From positions 608,922,457 to 608,986,456 of the forward strand of contig CM053026.1 of assembly GCA_028564925.1 (NCBI GenBank): 64,000 nt of DNA, written 5' to 3'. The stretch is from Lithobates sylvaticus. Its lineage: Eukaryota; Chordata; Amphibia; Anura; Ranidae. This document shows positions 45,501 to 57,700 of the stretch, one piece after another. Under the pieces are notes generated by a model. That model saw only the letters and a program-made list of their open reading frames with translations, was not told where the DNA came from and made no database searches. The position numbers were made by a program, and so were the translations under genes. Each line of letters opens with the position of its first letter. Positions within the stretch are counted from its first letter, which is position 1.

Positions 45501-47455
45501 CAAGTCCTATAGGTGCTTCTGGGAAGAAAATATAGCTCTGTGTGTGTAATGGGACTAACACACTTCAAGTCCTATAGGTGCTTCTGGGAAGAAAATATAG
45601 CTCTGTGTGTGTGATGGGACTAACACACTTCAAGTCCTATAGGTGCTTCTGGGAAGAAAATATAGCTCTGTGTGTGTGATGGGACTAACACACTTCAAGT
45701 CCTATAGGTGCTTCTGGGAAGAAAATATAGCTCTGTGTGTGTAATGGGACTAACACACTTCAAGTCCTATAGGTGCTTCTGGGAAGAAAATATAGCTCTG
45801 TGTGTGTGATGGGACTAACACACTTCAAGTCCTATAGGTGCTTCTGGGAAGAAAATATAGCTCTGTGTGTGTAATGGGACTAACACACTTCAAGTCCTAT
45901 AGGTGCTTCTGGGAACAAAATATAGCTCTGTGTGTGTGATGGGACTAACACACTTCAAGTCCTATAGGTGCTTCTGGGAAGAAAATATAGCTCTGTGTGT
46001 GTAATGGGACTAACACACTTCAAGTCCTATAGGTGCTTCTGGGAACAAAATATAGCTCTGTGTGTGTGATGGGACTAACACACTTCAAGTCCTATAGGTG
46101 CTTCTGGGAAGAAAATATAGCTCTGTGTGTGTAATGGGACTAACACACTTCAAGTCCTATAGGTGCTTCTGGGAAGAAAATATAGCTCTGTGTGTGTGAT
46201 GGGACTAACACACTTCAAGTCCTATAGGTGCTTCTGGGAAGAAAATATAGCTCTGTGTGTGTAATGGGACTAACACACTTCAAGTCCTATAGGTGCTTCT
46301 GGGAAGAAAATATAGCTCTGTGTGTGTGATGGGACTAACACACTTCAAGTCCTATAGGTGCTTCTGGGAAGAAAATATAGCTCTGTGTGTGTAATGGGAC
46401 TAACACACTTCAAGTCCTATAGGTGCTTCTGGGAACAAAATATAGCTCTGTGTGTGTGATGGGACTAACACACTTCAAGTCCTATAGGTGCTTCTGGGAA
46501 GAAAATATAGCTCTGTGTGTGTAATGGGACTAACACACTTCAAGTCCTATAGGTGCTTCTGGGAACAAAATATAGCTCTGTGTGTGTGATGGGACTAACA
46601 CACTTCAAGTCCTATAGGTGCTTCTGGGAACAAAATATAGCTCTGTGTGTGTAATGGGACTAACACACTTCAAGTCCTATAGGTGCTTCTGGGAACAAAA
46701 TATAGCTCTGTGTGTGTAATGGGACTAACACACTTCAAGTCCTATAGGTGCTTCTGGGAAGAAAATATAGCTCTGTGTGTGTAATGGGACTAACACACTT
46801 CAAGTCCTATAGGTGCCTCTGGGAACAAAATATAGGAGCTCTGCCTGCCTGCCACGAACACACTACAAGTCCTATAGGTGCTTCTGGTAACAAAATATAG
46901 GAGCTCTGCCTGCCTGCCACTAACACACTACAAGTCCTATAGGTGCTTCTGGTAACAAAATATAGGAGCTCTGCCTGCCTGCCACGAACACACTACAAGT
47001 CCTATAGGTGCTTCTGGTAACAAAATATAGGAGCTCTGCCTGCCTGCCACTAACACACTACAAGTCCTATAGGTGCTTCTGGTAACAAAATATAGGAGCT
47101 CTGCCTGCCTGCCACGAACACACTACAAGTCCTATAGGTGCTTCTGGTAACAAAATATAGGAGCTCTGCCTGCTGCCACTAACACACTACAAGTCCTATA
47201 GGTGCTTCTGGTAACAAAATATAGGAGCTCTGCCTGCCTGCCACGAACACACTACAAGTCCTATAGGTGCTTCTGGTAACAAAATATAGGAGCTCTGCCT
47301 GCCTGCCACGAACACACTACAAGTTCTATAGGTGCTTCTGGTAACAAAATATAGGAGCTCTGCCTGCCTGCCACGAACACACTACAAGTCCTATAGGTGC
47401 TTCTGGTAACAAAATATAGGAGCTCTGCCTGCCTGCCACGAGCACACTACAAGCC
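42600..47455 (-). repeat. 64-65-bp tandem array in the hAT 5' region, left copy
   Basis: About 75 units in three classes. Class A (42600-44185, about 25 units of 64 bp) contains 'ccactaacacactagaagtc' and either 'ctgcaaagaaaatag' or 'ctgagaagaatata'. Class B (44186-46810, about 40 units of 65 bp) contains 'atgggactaacacacttcaag'. Class C (46811-47455, about 10 units of 65 bp) contains 'gcctgcctgccacgaacac'. Class A is next to the transposase start and class C next to the 5' terminus. There are no unique spacers between units, so this is not a CRISPR. It is non-coding. Confidence 0.95.
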
Positions 47456-47599
47456 CCTCTTTGTCAATCAATCTTTGTAACTGAATCTATCTAACTCAAT
47501 CTCTGCAAATGAATCTCTCTATCTATCTAAATGCAGCAGAGTGTCACAGAAACAGCCTGCTCAATCTGCGCCGGAACAGCATGTGACCGGCGCAGACGG

Positions 47600-47921
47600 C
47601 GTGGCGGCGTTTTATAGGGGGGGGCGTGTACTACAGCCCCTGAGCTGTAATTGGCTACAGGCGTCCTGCCTGTAGCCAATTATGGCTCTTCGAGTTTCCG
47701 GGGCTGTGATTGGCCAAGCATGCGGGGTCACAGTGCATGCTTGGCCAATCATCAGCCAGCAATGCACTGCGTCGGCCGCGCCGGCCGCAATGCATTGCGG
47801 GGCCGCTCGCATCACACGAACGTGATGCGAGCGGCCAAAATAGTTCTGGGCTCGCCGAGCGAGCGAACGCCCGGTGCTCGATGCGAACGTGGGTTCGCAT
47901 CGAGCACCGGGCCCATCCTTA
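47600..47921 (-). repeat. Hairpin-chain 5' terminus of the left hAT copy
   Basis: Inverted pairs include AATTGGCTACAGGC/GCCTGTAGCCAATT (47650-47682), GATTGGCCAAGCATGC with its complement (about 47709-47751), CCGCAATGCATTGCGG, GGCCGCTCGCATCAC/GTGATGCGAGCGGCC and GCCCGGTGCTCGATGCGAAC with its complement at the tip. They match the right copy hairpin for hairpin. Confidence 0.9.
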
Positions 47922-48714
47922 TACGTCACATATCACAGAAGGCATAGCCTTCCATTCAGAAAAGGGAGGGGGGGGTAGGCTTATCGGCGCATCATCGGGA
48001 GGCCCGCTGAACCAGAAAAAGTCGGCGGGCCTCTTGATGATGTCAGAAAGAACATGGCGGCAAGGGACAGAGCTGTGGCCCGAGCATAAGAGGATCTCAG
48101 CGTGACATTGTTGGATCTGCTGAATGGCTGAGTATATAAAATCTGCAGATACCACCTTAAAGGTAAAGAGGGGTGACATTTAAAAAAAAAGGGGGGTAAA
48201 TTAAAAAAAAAAAAAAAAGATGCAGATCCTCTTTACCTATGGTTATGACATGTAACACACTTACAATGCAAGTTGTTTAGAAATATAACTGGATATAACT
48301 GTGTACAAATATATTAAGATAAACACAAAAGAAAACTGATGAATTCCTTGTATAAGACATATTGTAGGTAAGAAGCAGGCACAGCACTCTGTAGCCTCTC
48401 TATTCGTATAATTATGTACAGTTGCTATGAACTAGCAGTAATGACCCTCACCCCTCACAGATGATATGTGTACTAGGTGTTATTGACAATAATAATGTTA
48501 TCACTTCAACTTGAGTATCTGACGTTAGCTGTAATTTTCCTGACACACATTAGATGGCAAAGACACTTACCTGAATAAAATGTATGCAAAACATATATTC
48601 CTATACTATACATATTAAATCAATAATTGCAGTTGATACTTTAGAGGACCAATTCAATTTTTTAATACACGTAATCATGATCGGACTAACATGAGAATAT
48701 AAATAATATCAAAG

Positions 48715-48763
<49 letters not shown>

Positions 48764-48878
48764 CAAAATCGATTCTAACGTTCATTCCCTTAACCATGTG
48801 TTTAAAGTGGACCTTTCATGCAAGATCTGTTTTTGTTTTGTTTTTCAATGTTGTATGGTTTACCCTCAACCCCTGTAA
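47922..48878. other. Spacer sequence with a TA microsatellite and MITE fragment
   Basis: It contains G- and A-homopolymer runs near 47965-47975 and 48180-48220 and a GGCCCGC...GCGGGCC inverted pair near 48000-48031. (TA)n is at 48717-48760. A TTAAAGTGGACCTTTCATG start at 48802 looks like the left end of a TTAA MITE, with no right end recognised. No gene was seen. Confidence 0.5.
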
Positions 48879-49299
48879 TGTACACACGGTCAGAATTCTC
48901 GTCGGAAAAAGCTCTGATGGTTTTCCCGTTGGAATTCCGACGGAATTTCGCTCAAACTGTTTTGCCTACACACGGTCACACCAAATCCCGACAGTCAATA
49001 ACACTGCGACATACAACACGTTTGACGGCACTATAAAAGGGAAGTTTAATGCTTCCGAGCATGTGTCGAATTGTTTCCAAGCATGCGTCAGAATTTTGCG
49101 TGTCGGAGTTGCATACACACGATCGAAAAATCCGATAGAAAGGTTTTCCGTCTGAAAAATTAAGAACAGGTTCTCAATCCAAAGTCTGTCGAAAATGCAG
49201 ACAGAAAAAGACCGATGGGCATACACACGGTCAGAAAATCCGATGAAAAGCTCCCATCGCACTGTTTCCATCGGAAATTCCGACCGTGTGTACGAGGCA
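48879..49299. mobile_element. PIF/Harbinger MITE (421 bp)
   Basis: TAA duplications lie at 48876-48878 and 49300-49302. The ends TGTACACACGGTCAGAATT and (reverse complement) TGCCTCGTACACACGGTCGG are inverted. Interior blocks are shared with the 18826 copy. It is non-coding. Confidence 0.8.
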
Positions 49300-49302
49300 T
49301 AA

Positions 49303-50325
49303 CTGCCACATTTGCTGGATATCTTGTCCTGCTAAAGGAAGTAGAAAAACGATGGATCTTCTGGCAGGATTAATGGACAATAAAACTATGTTACTATTAA
49401 TGCTAGTGATCGCATCATTTACAGTATGTCATTTTTGCTTTTGTCCATAGCGGCACTAAATTGAAACAGGTTTTAAGTCTTCGAGTGCATTGTTGGATAA
49501 TCCACTATAACAATAAATTCCCTCTGAATATATCCATGTTGATTATCCATAGTGCCAACAGCTCTGACAAGTCAGCTGTTCATATACTGCCAGTTTTTTT
49601 TTAGCAAGAACTTCACTGTAATCATGATTTGAATAATTACGTTCCTCGTGTGAGCAATACCATCCAAAGAAAATAATGACATTTCAGCATGTGCCAATAA
49701 ATTCTTTAAGACCCCTGAAACAGCAGCCGTCATCAAATTACATGGTATAGGGCCAAAGAAGAGCACAAGGTGATATGCCAGTTTCTTTAACTCGTGCACT
49801 GATAATCTTGAGGAGGACTGAGATTAGGAACAACCACCCTGTGCAGGTGTTCCTGCATAATGGGGACCCTCAGTCACTGAAACATCCATGGAAAGTGGTT
49901 CTAGATTCTAGAGAGAAAGGTCCAGAACTAGCAACATCATTCAATTATCTTTTTGTTTATAGAACCAATTGCAACTGTTCTATGATTAACTACCCTTCTG
50001 GATATAGACACGTAAAAAATCCACATGGTCCTGGTGCCAAAACATAACTTAGGTTTATGCATATTTCAAAAAAGGAAAAGGCATACGTAAAAAAAGAAAA
50101 ATGTGAAATTTTACTTATCAACTCAAAGTAACTGTTAAATTAAATCCCTAGATAAGATTTTCACAATTTTCTTTATTTTAATGTATACTAAAAACCCAAA
50201 TAGCTGATAACAGCATGGAAAAAAGGATGTGAGTAAAAGAGTAATCCTACTTTAGGTACATATTGGAGATATGAGAAAAAACAGGCATGGTGGGCTCTCT
50301 GACCTCTTGGGCCCAGGAAACACGC
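49303..50325. other. Unannotated stretch with one open frame of unknown status
   Basis: Bases 49775-50047 hold a 90-codon frame with ordinary amino-acid composition (RRTEIRNNHPVQVFLHNGDP, PWKVVLDSREKGPEL) in otherwise AT-rich sequence. I do not recognise it. It might be a host exon, a decayed coding fragment or chance. No clear splice acceptor or donor decides the matter. The remainder shows no element ends. Confidence 0.3.
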
Positions 50326-50333
50326 CCCTCTAC

Positions 50334-52233
50334 CAGTGGCAGTTGGTGCTCAAAATTTTTGGGAGGGCGCAAACAAATTGAAAAAATTCAGAAAAATACT
50401 TTAAAAAAAACATCAATTGCAGCCTCACTGTGCCTATCAAATTCAGCCACTTTGCCCATCAATTGCAGCCACTGTGCCCATCCTATGCAGCCACTGTGCC
50501 CATCGTGTGCAGCCGCTGTGCCCATCATATGCAGCCACTGTGAACATCATATGCAGCCACTGTGCCCATCAAATACAGCCACTGTGCCCATCATATGCAG
50601 GCACTGTGCCCCTTCAAATACAGCCACTGTGCCCATCATATGCAGCCAGTGTGCCCATCATATGCAGCCAATTTGCCCAGCGAATACAGCCACTGTGCCC
50701 ATCAAATGCAGCCACTGTGTCCATCAAATGCAGCCACTGTGCCCATAATATGCAGCCACTGTGCCCATCATATGCAGCCACTATGCCAATCATATGCAGC
50801 CACTGTGCCCATCATATGCAGCCACTGTGCCCATCAAATACAGCCACTGTGCCCATCATATGCAGCCACTATGCCCATCATATGCAGCCACTGTGCCCAT
50901 CAAATACAGCCACTGTGCCCATCAAATGCAGATACTGTGCCCATCATATGCAGCCACTGTGCCCCTTAAAATACAGCCACTGTGCCCATCATATGCAGCC
51001 AACTGTGCCCATCATATGCAGCCACTGTGCCAAGCAAATAAAGCCACTGTGCTCCTCAAATACAGTCACTTTACCATCAAATGCAGCCCTTGTGCCCATC
51101 AAATGCAGCCACTGTGCCCACCAAATAAAGCCACTGGGTCCATCATGTGCAGCCACTGTGCCCACCAAATACAGACACTGTGCCCATCATATGCAGCCAC
51201 TGTGCCATCAAATACAGCCACTGTGCCCATCATATGCAGCCACTGTGCCCATCATATGCAGCCAACTGTGCCCATAATATGCAGCCACTGTGCCCAGCAA
51301 ATAAAGCCACTGTGCCCATCAAATACAGCCACTTTACCATCAAATGCAGCCCCTGTGCCCATCAAATGCAGCCACTGTGCCCACCAAATAAAGCCACTGG
51401 GTCCATCATGTGCAGCCACTGTGCCCACCAAATACAGAAACTGTGCCCATCATATGCAGCCACTGTGCCATCAAATACAGCCACTGTGCCCATCATATGC
51501 AGCCAACTGTGCCCATCATATGTCGCCACTGTGCCCATCATATGCAGCCACTGTGCCCATCAAATACAGCCACACTGTGCCCATCAAATGCAGCTCCTGT
51601 GCCCATCATATGCAGCCACTGTGCCAACCAAATAAAGCAACTGTGCCAACCAAATACAGCCACTGTGCCCATCATGTTCGGCCACTGTGCCCACCAAATA
51701 CAGCTACTGTGCCCATCATGTGCAGCGAGGTGCATCCCCTGGCTGTCACTTTAACCAACCCCCCTGCAGCCAGTCCAGCAGCACTTACCACTCATGTGGC
51801 AGGGCTCTGCTCCGCTCCTGGAGTGACGAGGCTCTCCTCCTCTTCATCTGGAAGCGGTGACTCCTATGTCCGCTCTGCTCCAGTCCTCAGGCTTCCTCCG
51901 CCATGTCTCTTCTTCCACCAAAGCGTTAGGCATCCAATAGGATCGCCTAATGCTTTGGCCAATCGGGAGACAGGTCTCACTGACCTGTCTCCTGATTGGC
52001 AGGTTGGCAGGGAGGAACATGTCACACAACAGGGTGGGATTGGGACGCAGTGCTTTGCACCCCAAGCCCACCCTATTTTGAAGCCTATTAGAGCCTCCGG
52101 CTATAATCACATGCTTCAAAATACACACCCCCCGCCTATCCCCGCCATAGTATTTCTGTATTTTGAATAGGGAGGGCGGCGGAGGTGTCAGGGGGGTGGC
52201 ACCCATGCGCCCACAATTCACGGGCCGCCACTG
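50334..52233. mobile_element. Non-autonomous hAT element with 21-bp minisatellite (1.9 kb)
   Basis: A perfect 8-bp duplication, CCCTCTAC, lies at 50326-50333 and 52234-52241. The ends CAGTGGCAGTTGGTGC and (reverse complement) CAGTGGCGGCCCGTGA are inverted. Most of the interior is a minisatellite. The right part (51736-52190) holds GGCGATCC/AATCAGG-type inverted segments such as CAGGTCTCACTGACCTGT. There is no transposase. The exact duplication implies a recent insertion. Confidence 0.92.
50412..51735 (+). repeat. 21-bp minisatellite, 'cagccactgtgcccatcata' type
   Basis: Roughly 60 units of about 21 bases, mostly 'tgcagccactgtgcccatca' with variable 'tatg' or 'aata' ends. Because 21 is a multiple of 3, all plus-strand frames stay open for hundreds of codons (CSHCAHQ, MQPLCPSYAATVP). 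These are repeat-generated and not proteins. Higher-order repetition is visible: a block of about 240-290 bases starting near 51010 recurs near 51260. Confidence 0.95.
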
Positions 52234-52241
52234 CCCTCTAC

Positions 52242-52654
52242 AGTCTTTGTAGTCTTTGTAGTTATATTCAAGCAGATACAAGTGGATAGACTGGTGAAAG
52301 ACACATTTTGAACTACCTTTGATGATAAAACATTTCAGACTAGAACAGATCAGTAAAAAGAGCATTTCTGATCTCCAAAGTATAGGATGCAGAAACTACT
52401 GGCGCCTGAAATTTTGCTGAACGTAACAATAAAGAAGAGTTTGTTTGAGATTTTTAATTTTTAACCTTCTCTACTTTACAGTTGCTGCCAATAACTCAGA
52501 GCTCTTGGAGACCCACAGGTAAAGAGAACCTGTGTGGACGGAAATAGCTGAAGAAACAGATACTGAACTCCCATCCCAGAAAAATTCTTCCACATTAGTT
52601 ACTCAAAAGGGTGGTAAAGGCAGGATTAGAATGGCAGCCCCAGAGTCTGCACAT
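52242..52654. other. Non-coding spacer, nothing recognised
   Basis: About 410 bases with no coding frame of note, no inverted ends and no tandem repeat. Confidence 0.5.
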
Positions 52655-53416
52655 TTAACCACTTCTTTACTGCCACTTTCACACCTTTTCTACACAGGCC
52701 AATTTTTAGCTTTCAGCGCTCTCACACTTTGAGTGACAATTGCGCGGTCATGCAACACTGTACCCATATGACATTTTTATAATTTTTTAGACAGATAGAG
52801 CTTTCTTTTGGTGTTATTCAATCACCCTGGGTTTTTAAACAAATAAACAAAAAAGAAGAAAAAAATGTTCTTAGTTTCTTTCATAAAATTTTGCAAACAA
52901 GTAATTTTTCTCCTTCACTGATGTGCACTGATAGGCTACACCGATGGGCACTGATGAGGTGGCACTGATGGGCAATGATGAGGTGGCACTGATGAGATGG
53001 AACTGATGAGGAGGCACTGATGAGGCTGCATTGATATGCGGCACTGATGGGTACTGATAAGCAGTATTGATGGGCACTGAAAGACACAGATAGGCATTTA
53101 TAGGGCTGCACTTATAATCACGGTACTGATGATCAGTGCCCTGATTATCTGTGTAAATGCCCCCTGTCCCACTTGCCAGTTACTTACTCTCCTCTCCTCA
53201 TGCTGTGATAGTGGGGGAGGAAAGGAATGCAGCTATCCGGCAAGTTTATTTATATGTGATCAGCTGAGATTGGACACAGCTGATCACATGCTAAAGGATG
53301 GCCCTTTACTGCAATCACAGAGAGTGGCAGATGCATGCCCCAGGAGTTCATGTGGGGGATGTGGTTCTGGGTTGACAGTGATGTTGGCTGTCAATGCAAA
53401 AATTGCACTTGTTCTT
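52655..53416. mobile_element. TTAA-type element related to 9887-10712
   Basis: It starts TTAACCACTTCTTTACTGCC at 52655 and shares 'gacaattgcgcggtcat', 'caacactgtaccca' and 'agagctttcttttggtg' with the 9887 element in the same order. A minisatellite based on 'ggcactgatgaggtggcact' follows (about 52920-53090). A GATCAGCTGA/CAGCTGATC hairpin lies near 53259-53287. The right end is diverged; TTAA at 53413-53416 is a plausible but unproven boundary. Confidence 0.65.
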
Positions 53417-54041
53417 AAATAAATACCTGGAAAAAATATATTTAGGTAGATAAAACATGTGAATATCTCTGCCATTTTCCCTTTACTACTGTTTTACTAC
53501 TGTTTGACTATGAATAATTCAAACTGTTTATGACTTAATCACACATTTTGTGGTTTGGTTATTTACATCTCTCCTTGACTATTAGTTGGCATGCTACAAA
53601 TACAGCTTTTTAAACTGGTAACCTAACTCTATTTGTACATAATCCAGGACATGTTTAGTAATCTAAAACTCCACTCTTTATTTAATAATTAGTGAACAGT
53701 TATTTCACAGGAATGAGTTGATTTTTGATTATTTACCTGTATTCCCTCCCTTTTAGTGGAGTGGTGTCAAGCTGTAAAGTCATCCCATCTCCTGTCTGAG
53801 CTCAATGCTGACAACAGACGCTCATAAAACTATTATATAACAAAACATGCTGTTAGAAGCACATAAAAAATAAAGGCTTTGTTAACTGCCCCTATTATCC
53901 TCCTCCAGCAGCCAGAAGAGTCAATTATCAGAAGAGGGTTTAAGACATGTGGAACACGGCCATGGGAAGTATTAATATGTCCTCAATATTGTTGGCTCAT
54001 ATCGTTGGCTCACAATATCTAATAATGAATTCTAAACCTGG
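53417..54041. other. Non-coding stretch, nothing recognised
   Basis: AT-rich, with no gene, repeat or element end seen. Confidence 0.5.
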
Positions 54042-54262
54042 TTAAAGCGGAAGTAAACCCATTGATTTAACAGTTTAAAAAAAAAGGCATGCCGTGAATG
54101 CTAACTGCACATTGGCTGTGCTCTCAACCAAACAGTCAAACCATCCAATGGCTGGTGTCATAACGGATCACATGTGCAGCACCGTGGCATTTGAAGATTA
54201 AACAGAGGCAAAGATGGCAGCTTCCTTGGCTGAAAACGATAGCAGGGTTTACTTCCACTTTA
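54042..54262. mobile_element. Short TTAA MITE (221 bp)
   Basis: TTAAAGCGGAAGTAAACCC at 54042 is matched, with one mismatch, by GGGTTTACTTCCACTTTAA ending 54262, with TTAA at both borders. Its small size and well-kept ends make it the clearest member of the AGYGGAAGTAAA group here. It lies 29 bases from the start of the right hAT copy. Confidence 0.88.
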
Positions 54263-54300
54263 AGGTGCTATACAAAACAAAGGATGGTCACTAAGGATGG

Positions 54301-54564
54301 GCCCGGTGCTCGATGCGAACCCACGTTCGCATCGAGCACCGGGCGTTCGCTCGCTCGGCGAGCCCAGAACTATTTTGGCCGCTCGCATCACGTTCGTGTG
54401 ATGCGAGCGGCCCCGCAATGCATTGCGGCCGGCGCGGCCGACGCAGTGCATTGCTGGCTGATGATTGGCCAAGCATGCACTGTGACCCCGCATGCTTGGC
54501 CAATCACAGCCCCGGAAACTCGAAGAGCCATAATTGGCTACAGGCAGGACGCCTGTAGCCAATT
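54301..54564 (+). repeat. Chain of five perfect hairpins at the hAT 5' end
   Basis: Arms are exact: 54301-54320 with 54325-54344 (20 bp); 54377-54391 with 54398-54412 (15 bp); the palindrome CCGCAATGCATTGCGG at 54413-54428; 54463-54478 with 54490-54505 (16 bp); 54532-54545 with 54551-54564 (14 bp). GC content is high. Subterminal repeats in hAT elements commonly bind transposase, but these are unusually long and perfect. Confidence 0.93.
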
Positions 54565-54767
54565 ACAGCTCAGGGGCTGTAGTACACCCCCCCCCCTATA
54601 AAACGCCGCCACGCCGTCTGCGCCGGTCACATGCTGTTCCGGCGCAGATTGAGCAGGCTGTTCCTGTGACACTCTGCTGCATTTAGATAGATAGAGAGAG
54701 AGATTCACTTGCAGAGATTGAGTTAGATAGATTCAGTTACAAAGATTGATTGACAAAGAGGGGCTTG

Positions 54768-57700
54768 TAGTGTGCTCGTGGCAGGCAGGCAGAGCTCCTA
54801 TATTTTGTTACCAGAAGCACCTATAGGACTTGTAGTGTGTTCGTGGCAGGCAGGCAGAGCTCCTATATTTTGTTACCAGAAGCACCTATAGGACTTGTAG
54901 TGTGTTAGTGGCAGGCAGGCAGAGCTCCTATATTTTGTTACCAGAAGCACCTATAGGACTTGTAGTGTGTTAGTGACAGGCAGGCAGAGCTCCTATATTT
55001 TGTTACCAGAAGCACCTATAGGACTTGTAGTGTGTTAGTGGCAGGCAGGCAGAGCTCCTATATTTTGTTACCAGAAGCACCTATAGGACTTGTAGTGTGT
55101 TAGTGACAGGCAGGCAGAGCTCCTATATTTTGTTACCAGAAGCACCTATAGGACTTGTAGTGTGTTAGTGACAGGCAGGCAGAGCTCCTATATTTTGTTA
55201 CCAGAAGCACCTATAGGACTTGTAGTGTGTTAGTGGCAGGCAGGCAGAGCTCCTATATTTTGTTACCAGAAGCACCTATAGGACTTGTAGTGTGTTAGTG
55301 ACAGGCAGGCAGAGCTCCTATATTTTGTTACCAGAAGCACCTATAGGACTTGTAGTGTGTTAGTGGCAGGCAGGCAGAGCTCCTATATTTTGTTACCAGA
55401 AGCACCTATAGGACTTGTAGTGTGTTAGTGACAGGCAGGCAGAGCTCCTATATTTTGTTACCAGAAGCACCTATAGGACTTGTAGTGTGTTAGTGGCAGG
55501 CAGGCAGAGCTCCTATATTTTGTTACCAGAAGCACCTATAGGACTTGTAGTGTGTTCGTGGCAGGCAGGCAGAGCTCCTATATTTTGTTCCCAGAAGCAC
55601 CTATAGGACTTGAAGTGTGTTAGTCCCATCACACACACAGAGCTATATTTTCTTCCCAGAAGCACCTATAGGACTTGAAGTGTGTTAGTCCCATTACACA
55701 CACAGAGCTATATTTTCTTCCCAGAAGCACCTATAGGACTTGAAGTGTGTTAGTCCCATCACACACACAGAGCTATATTTTCTTCCCAGAAGCACCTATA
55801 GGACTTGAAGTGTGTTAGTCCCATTACACACAAAGAGCTATACTTTGTTCCCAGAAGCACCTATAGGACTTGAAGTGTGTTAGTCCCATTACACACACAG
55901 AGCTATATTTTCTTCCCAGAAGCACCTATAGGACTTGAAGTGTGTTAGTCCCATCACACACACAGAGCTATATTTTCTTCCCAGAAGCACCTATAGGACT
56001 TGAAGTGTGTTAGTCCCATTACACACACAGAGCTATATTTTCTTCCCAGAAGCACCTATAGGACTTGAAGTGTGTTAGTCCATTACACACACAGAGCTAT
56101 ATTTTCTTCCAGAAGCACCTATAGGACTTGAAGTGTGTTAGTCCATTACACACACAGAGCTATATTTTCTTCCAGAAGCACCTATAGGACTTGAAGTGTG
56201 TTAGTCCCATTACACACACAGAGCTATATTTTCTTCCCAGAAGCACCTATAGGACTTGAAGTGTGTTAGTCCCATCACACACACAGAGCTATATTTTCTT
56301 CCCAGAAGCACCTATAGGACTTGAAGTGTGTTAGTCCCATTACACACACAGAGCTATATTTTCTTCCCAGAAGCACCTATAGGACTTGAAGTGTGTTAGT
56401 CCCATTACACACACAGAGCTATATTTTCTTCCCAGAAGCACCTATAGGACTTGAAGTGTGTTAGTCCCATTACACACACAGAGCTATATTTTCTTCCCAG
56501 AAGCACCTATAGGACTTGAAGTGTGTTAGTCCCATCACACACACAGAGCTATATTTTCTTCCCAGAAGCACCTATAGGACTTGAAGTGTGTTAGTCCCAT
56601 TACACACACAGAGCTATATTTTCTTCCCAGAAGCACCTATAGGACTTGAAGTGTGTTAGTCCCATTACACACACAGAGCTATATTTTCTTCCCAGAAGCA
56701 CCTATAGGACTTGAAGTGTGTTAGTCCCATTACACACACAGAGCTATATTTTCTTCCCAGAAGCACCTATAGGACTTGAAGTGTGTTAGTCCCATTACAC
56801 ACACAGAGCTATACTTTGTTCCCAGAAGCACCTATAGGACTTGAAGTGTGTTAGTCCCATCACACACACAGAGCTATATTTTCTTCCCAGAAGCACCTAT
56901 AGGACTTGAAGTGTGTTAGTCCCATTACACACACAGAGCTATATTTTCTTCCCAGAAGCACCTATAGGACTTGAAGTGTGTTAGTCCCATTACACACACA
57001 GAGCTATATTTTCTTCCAGAAGCACCTATAGGACTTGAAGTGTGTTAGTCCCATCACACACACAGAGCTATATTTTCTTCCCAGAAGCACCTATAGGACT
57101 TGAAGTGTGTTAGTCCCATTACACACACAGAGCTATATTTTCTTCCCAGAAGCACCTATAGGACTTGAAGTGTGTTAGTCCCATTACACACACAGAGCTA
57201 TATTTTCTTCCCAGAAGCACCTATAGGACTTGAAGTGTGTTAGTCCCATTACACACACAGAGCTATATTTTCTTCCCAGAAGCACCTATAGGACTTGAAG
57301 TGTGTTAGTCCCATCACACACACAGAGCTATATTTTCTTCCCAGAAGCACCTATAGGACTTGAAGTGTGTTAGTCCCATTACACACACAGAGCTATATTT
57401 TCTTCCCAGAAGCACCTATAGGACTTGAAGTGTGTTAGTCCCATTACACACACAGAGCTATATTTTCTTCCCAGAAGCACCTATAGGACTTGAAGTGTGT
57501 TAGTCCCATTACACACACAGAGCTATATTTTCTTCCCAGAAGCACCTATAGGACTTGAAGTGTGTTAGTCCCATTACACACACAGAGCTATACTTTGTTC
57601 CCAGAAGCACCTATAGGACTTGAAGTGTGTTAGTCCCATCACACACACAGAGCTATATTTTCTTCCCAGAAGCACCTATAGGACTTGAAGTGTGTTAGTC

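Larger units (their letters stand above)
41188..47921 (-). mobile_element. BED-finger hAT transposon, left copy, 3'-truncated
   Basis: The 5' terminus (GCCCATCCTTA on the plus strand, ending 47921) and hairpin chain lie at the right. The 65-bp array (47455-42600) follows, then the transposase start (42593) and BED region. Similarity to the right copy ends near 41188-41193, inside the catalytic domain, so the 3' third is absent. The orientation is opposite to the copy at 54292. It cannot encode an active transposase. Confidence 0.88.

Noticed and set aside
42600-47455. CRISPR-like appearance of regularly spaced repeats
   Set aside because: Units are contiguous 64-65-bp tandem repeats without unique spacers, inside a eukaryotic transposon.
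47612-47947. Overlapping frames of 80-130 codons on both strands near the hAT 5' end
   Set aside because: The same frames occur in the inverted copy at 54191-54601. They come from GC-rich hairpins, with no recognised domain.
50412-52170. Long Cys/His-rich open frames on the plus strand (up to 469 codons)
   Set aside because: They arise from a 21-bp minisatellite whose period is a multiple of three. All plus frames stay open and no start context or flanking domain supports a gene.
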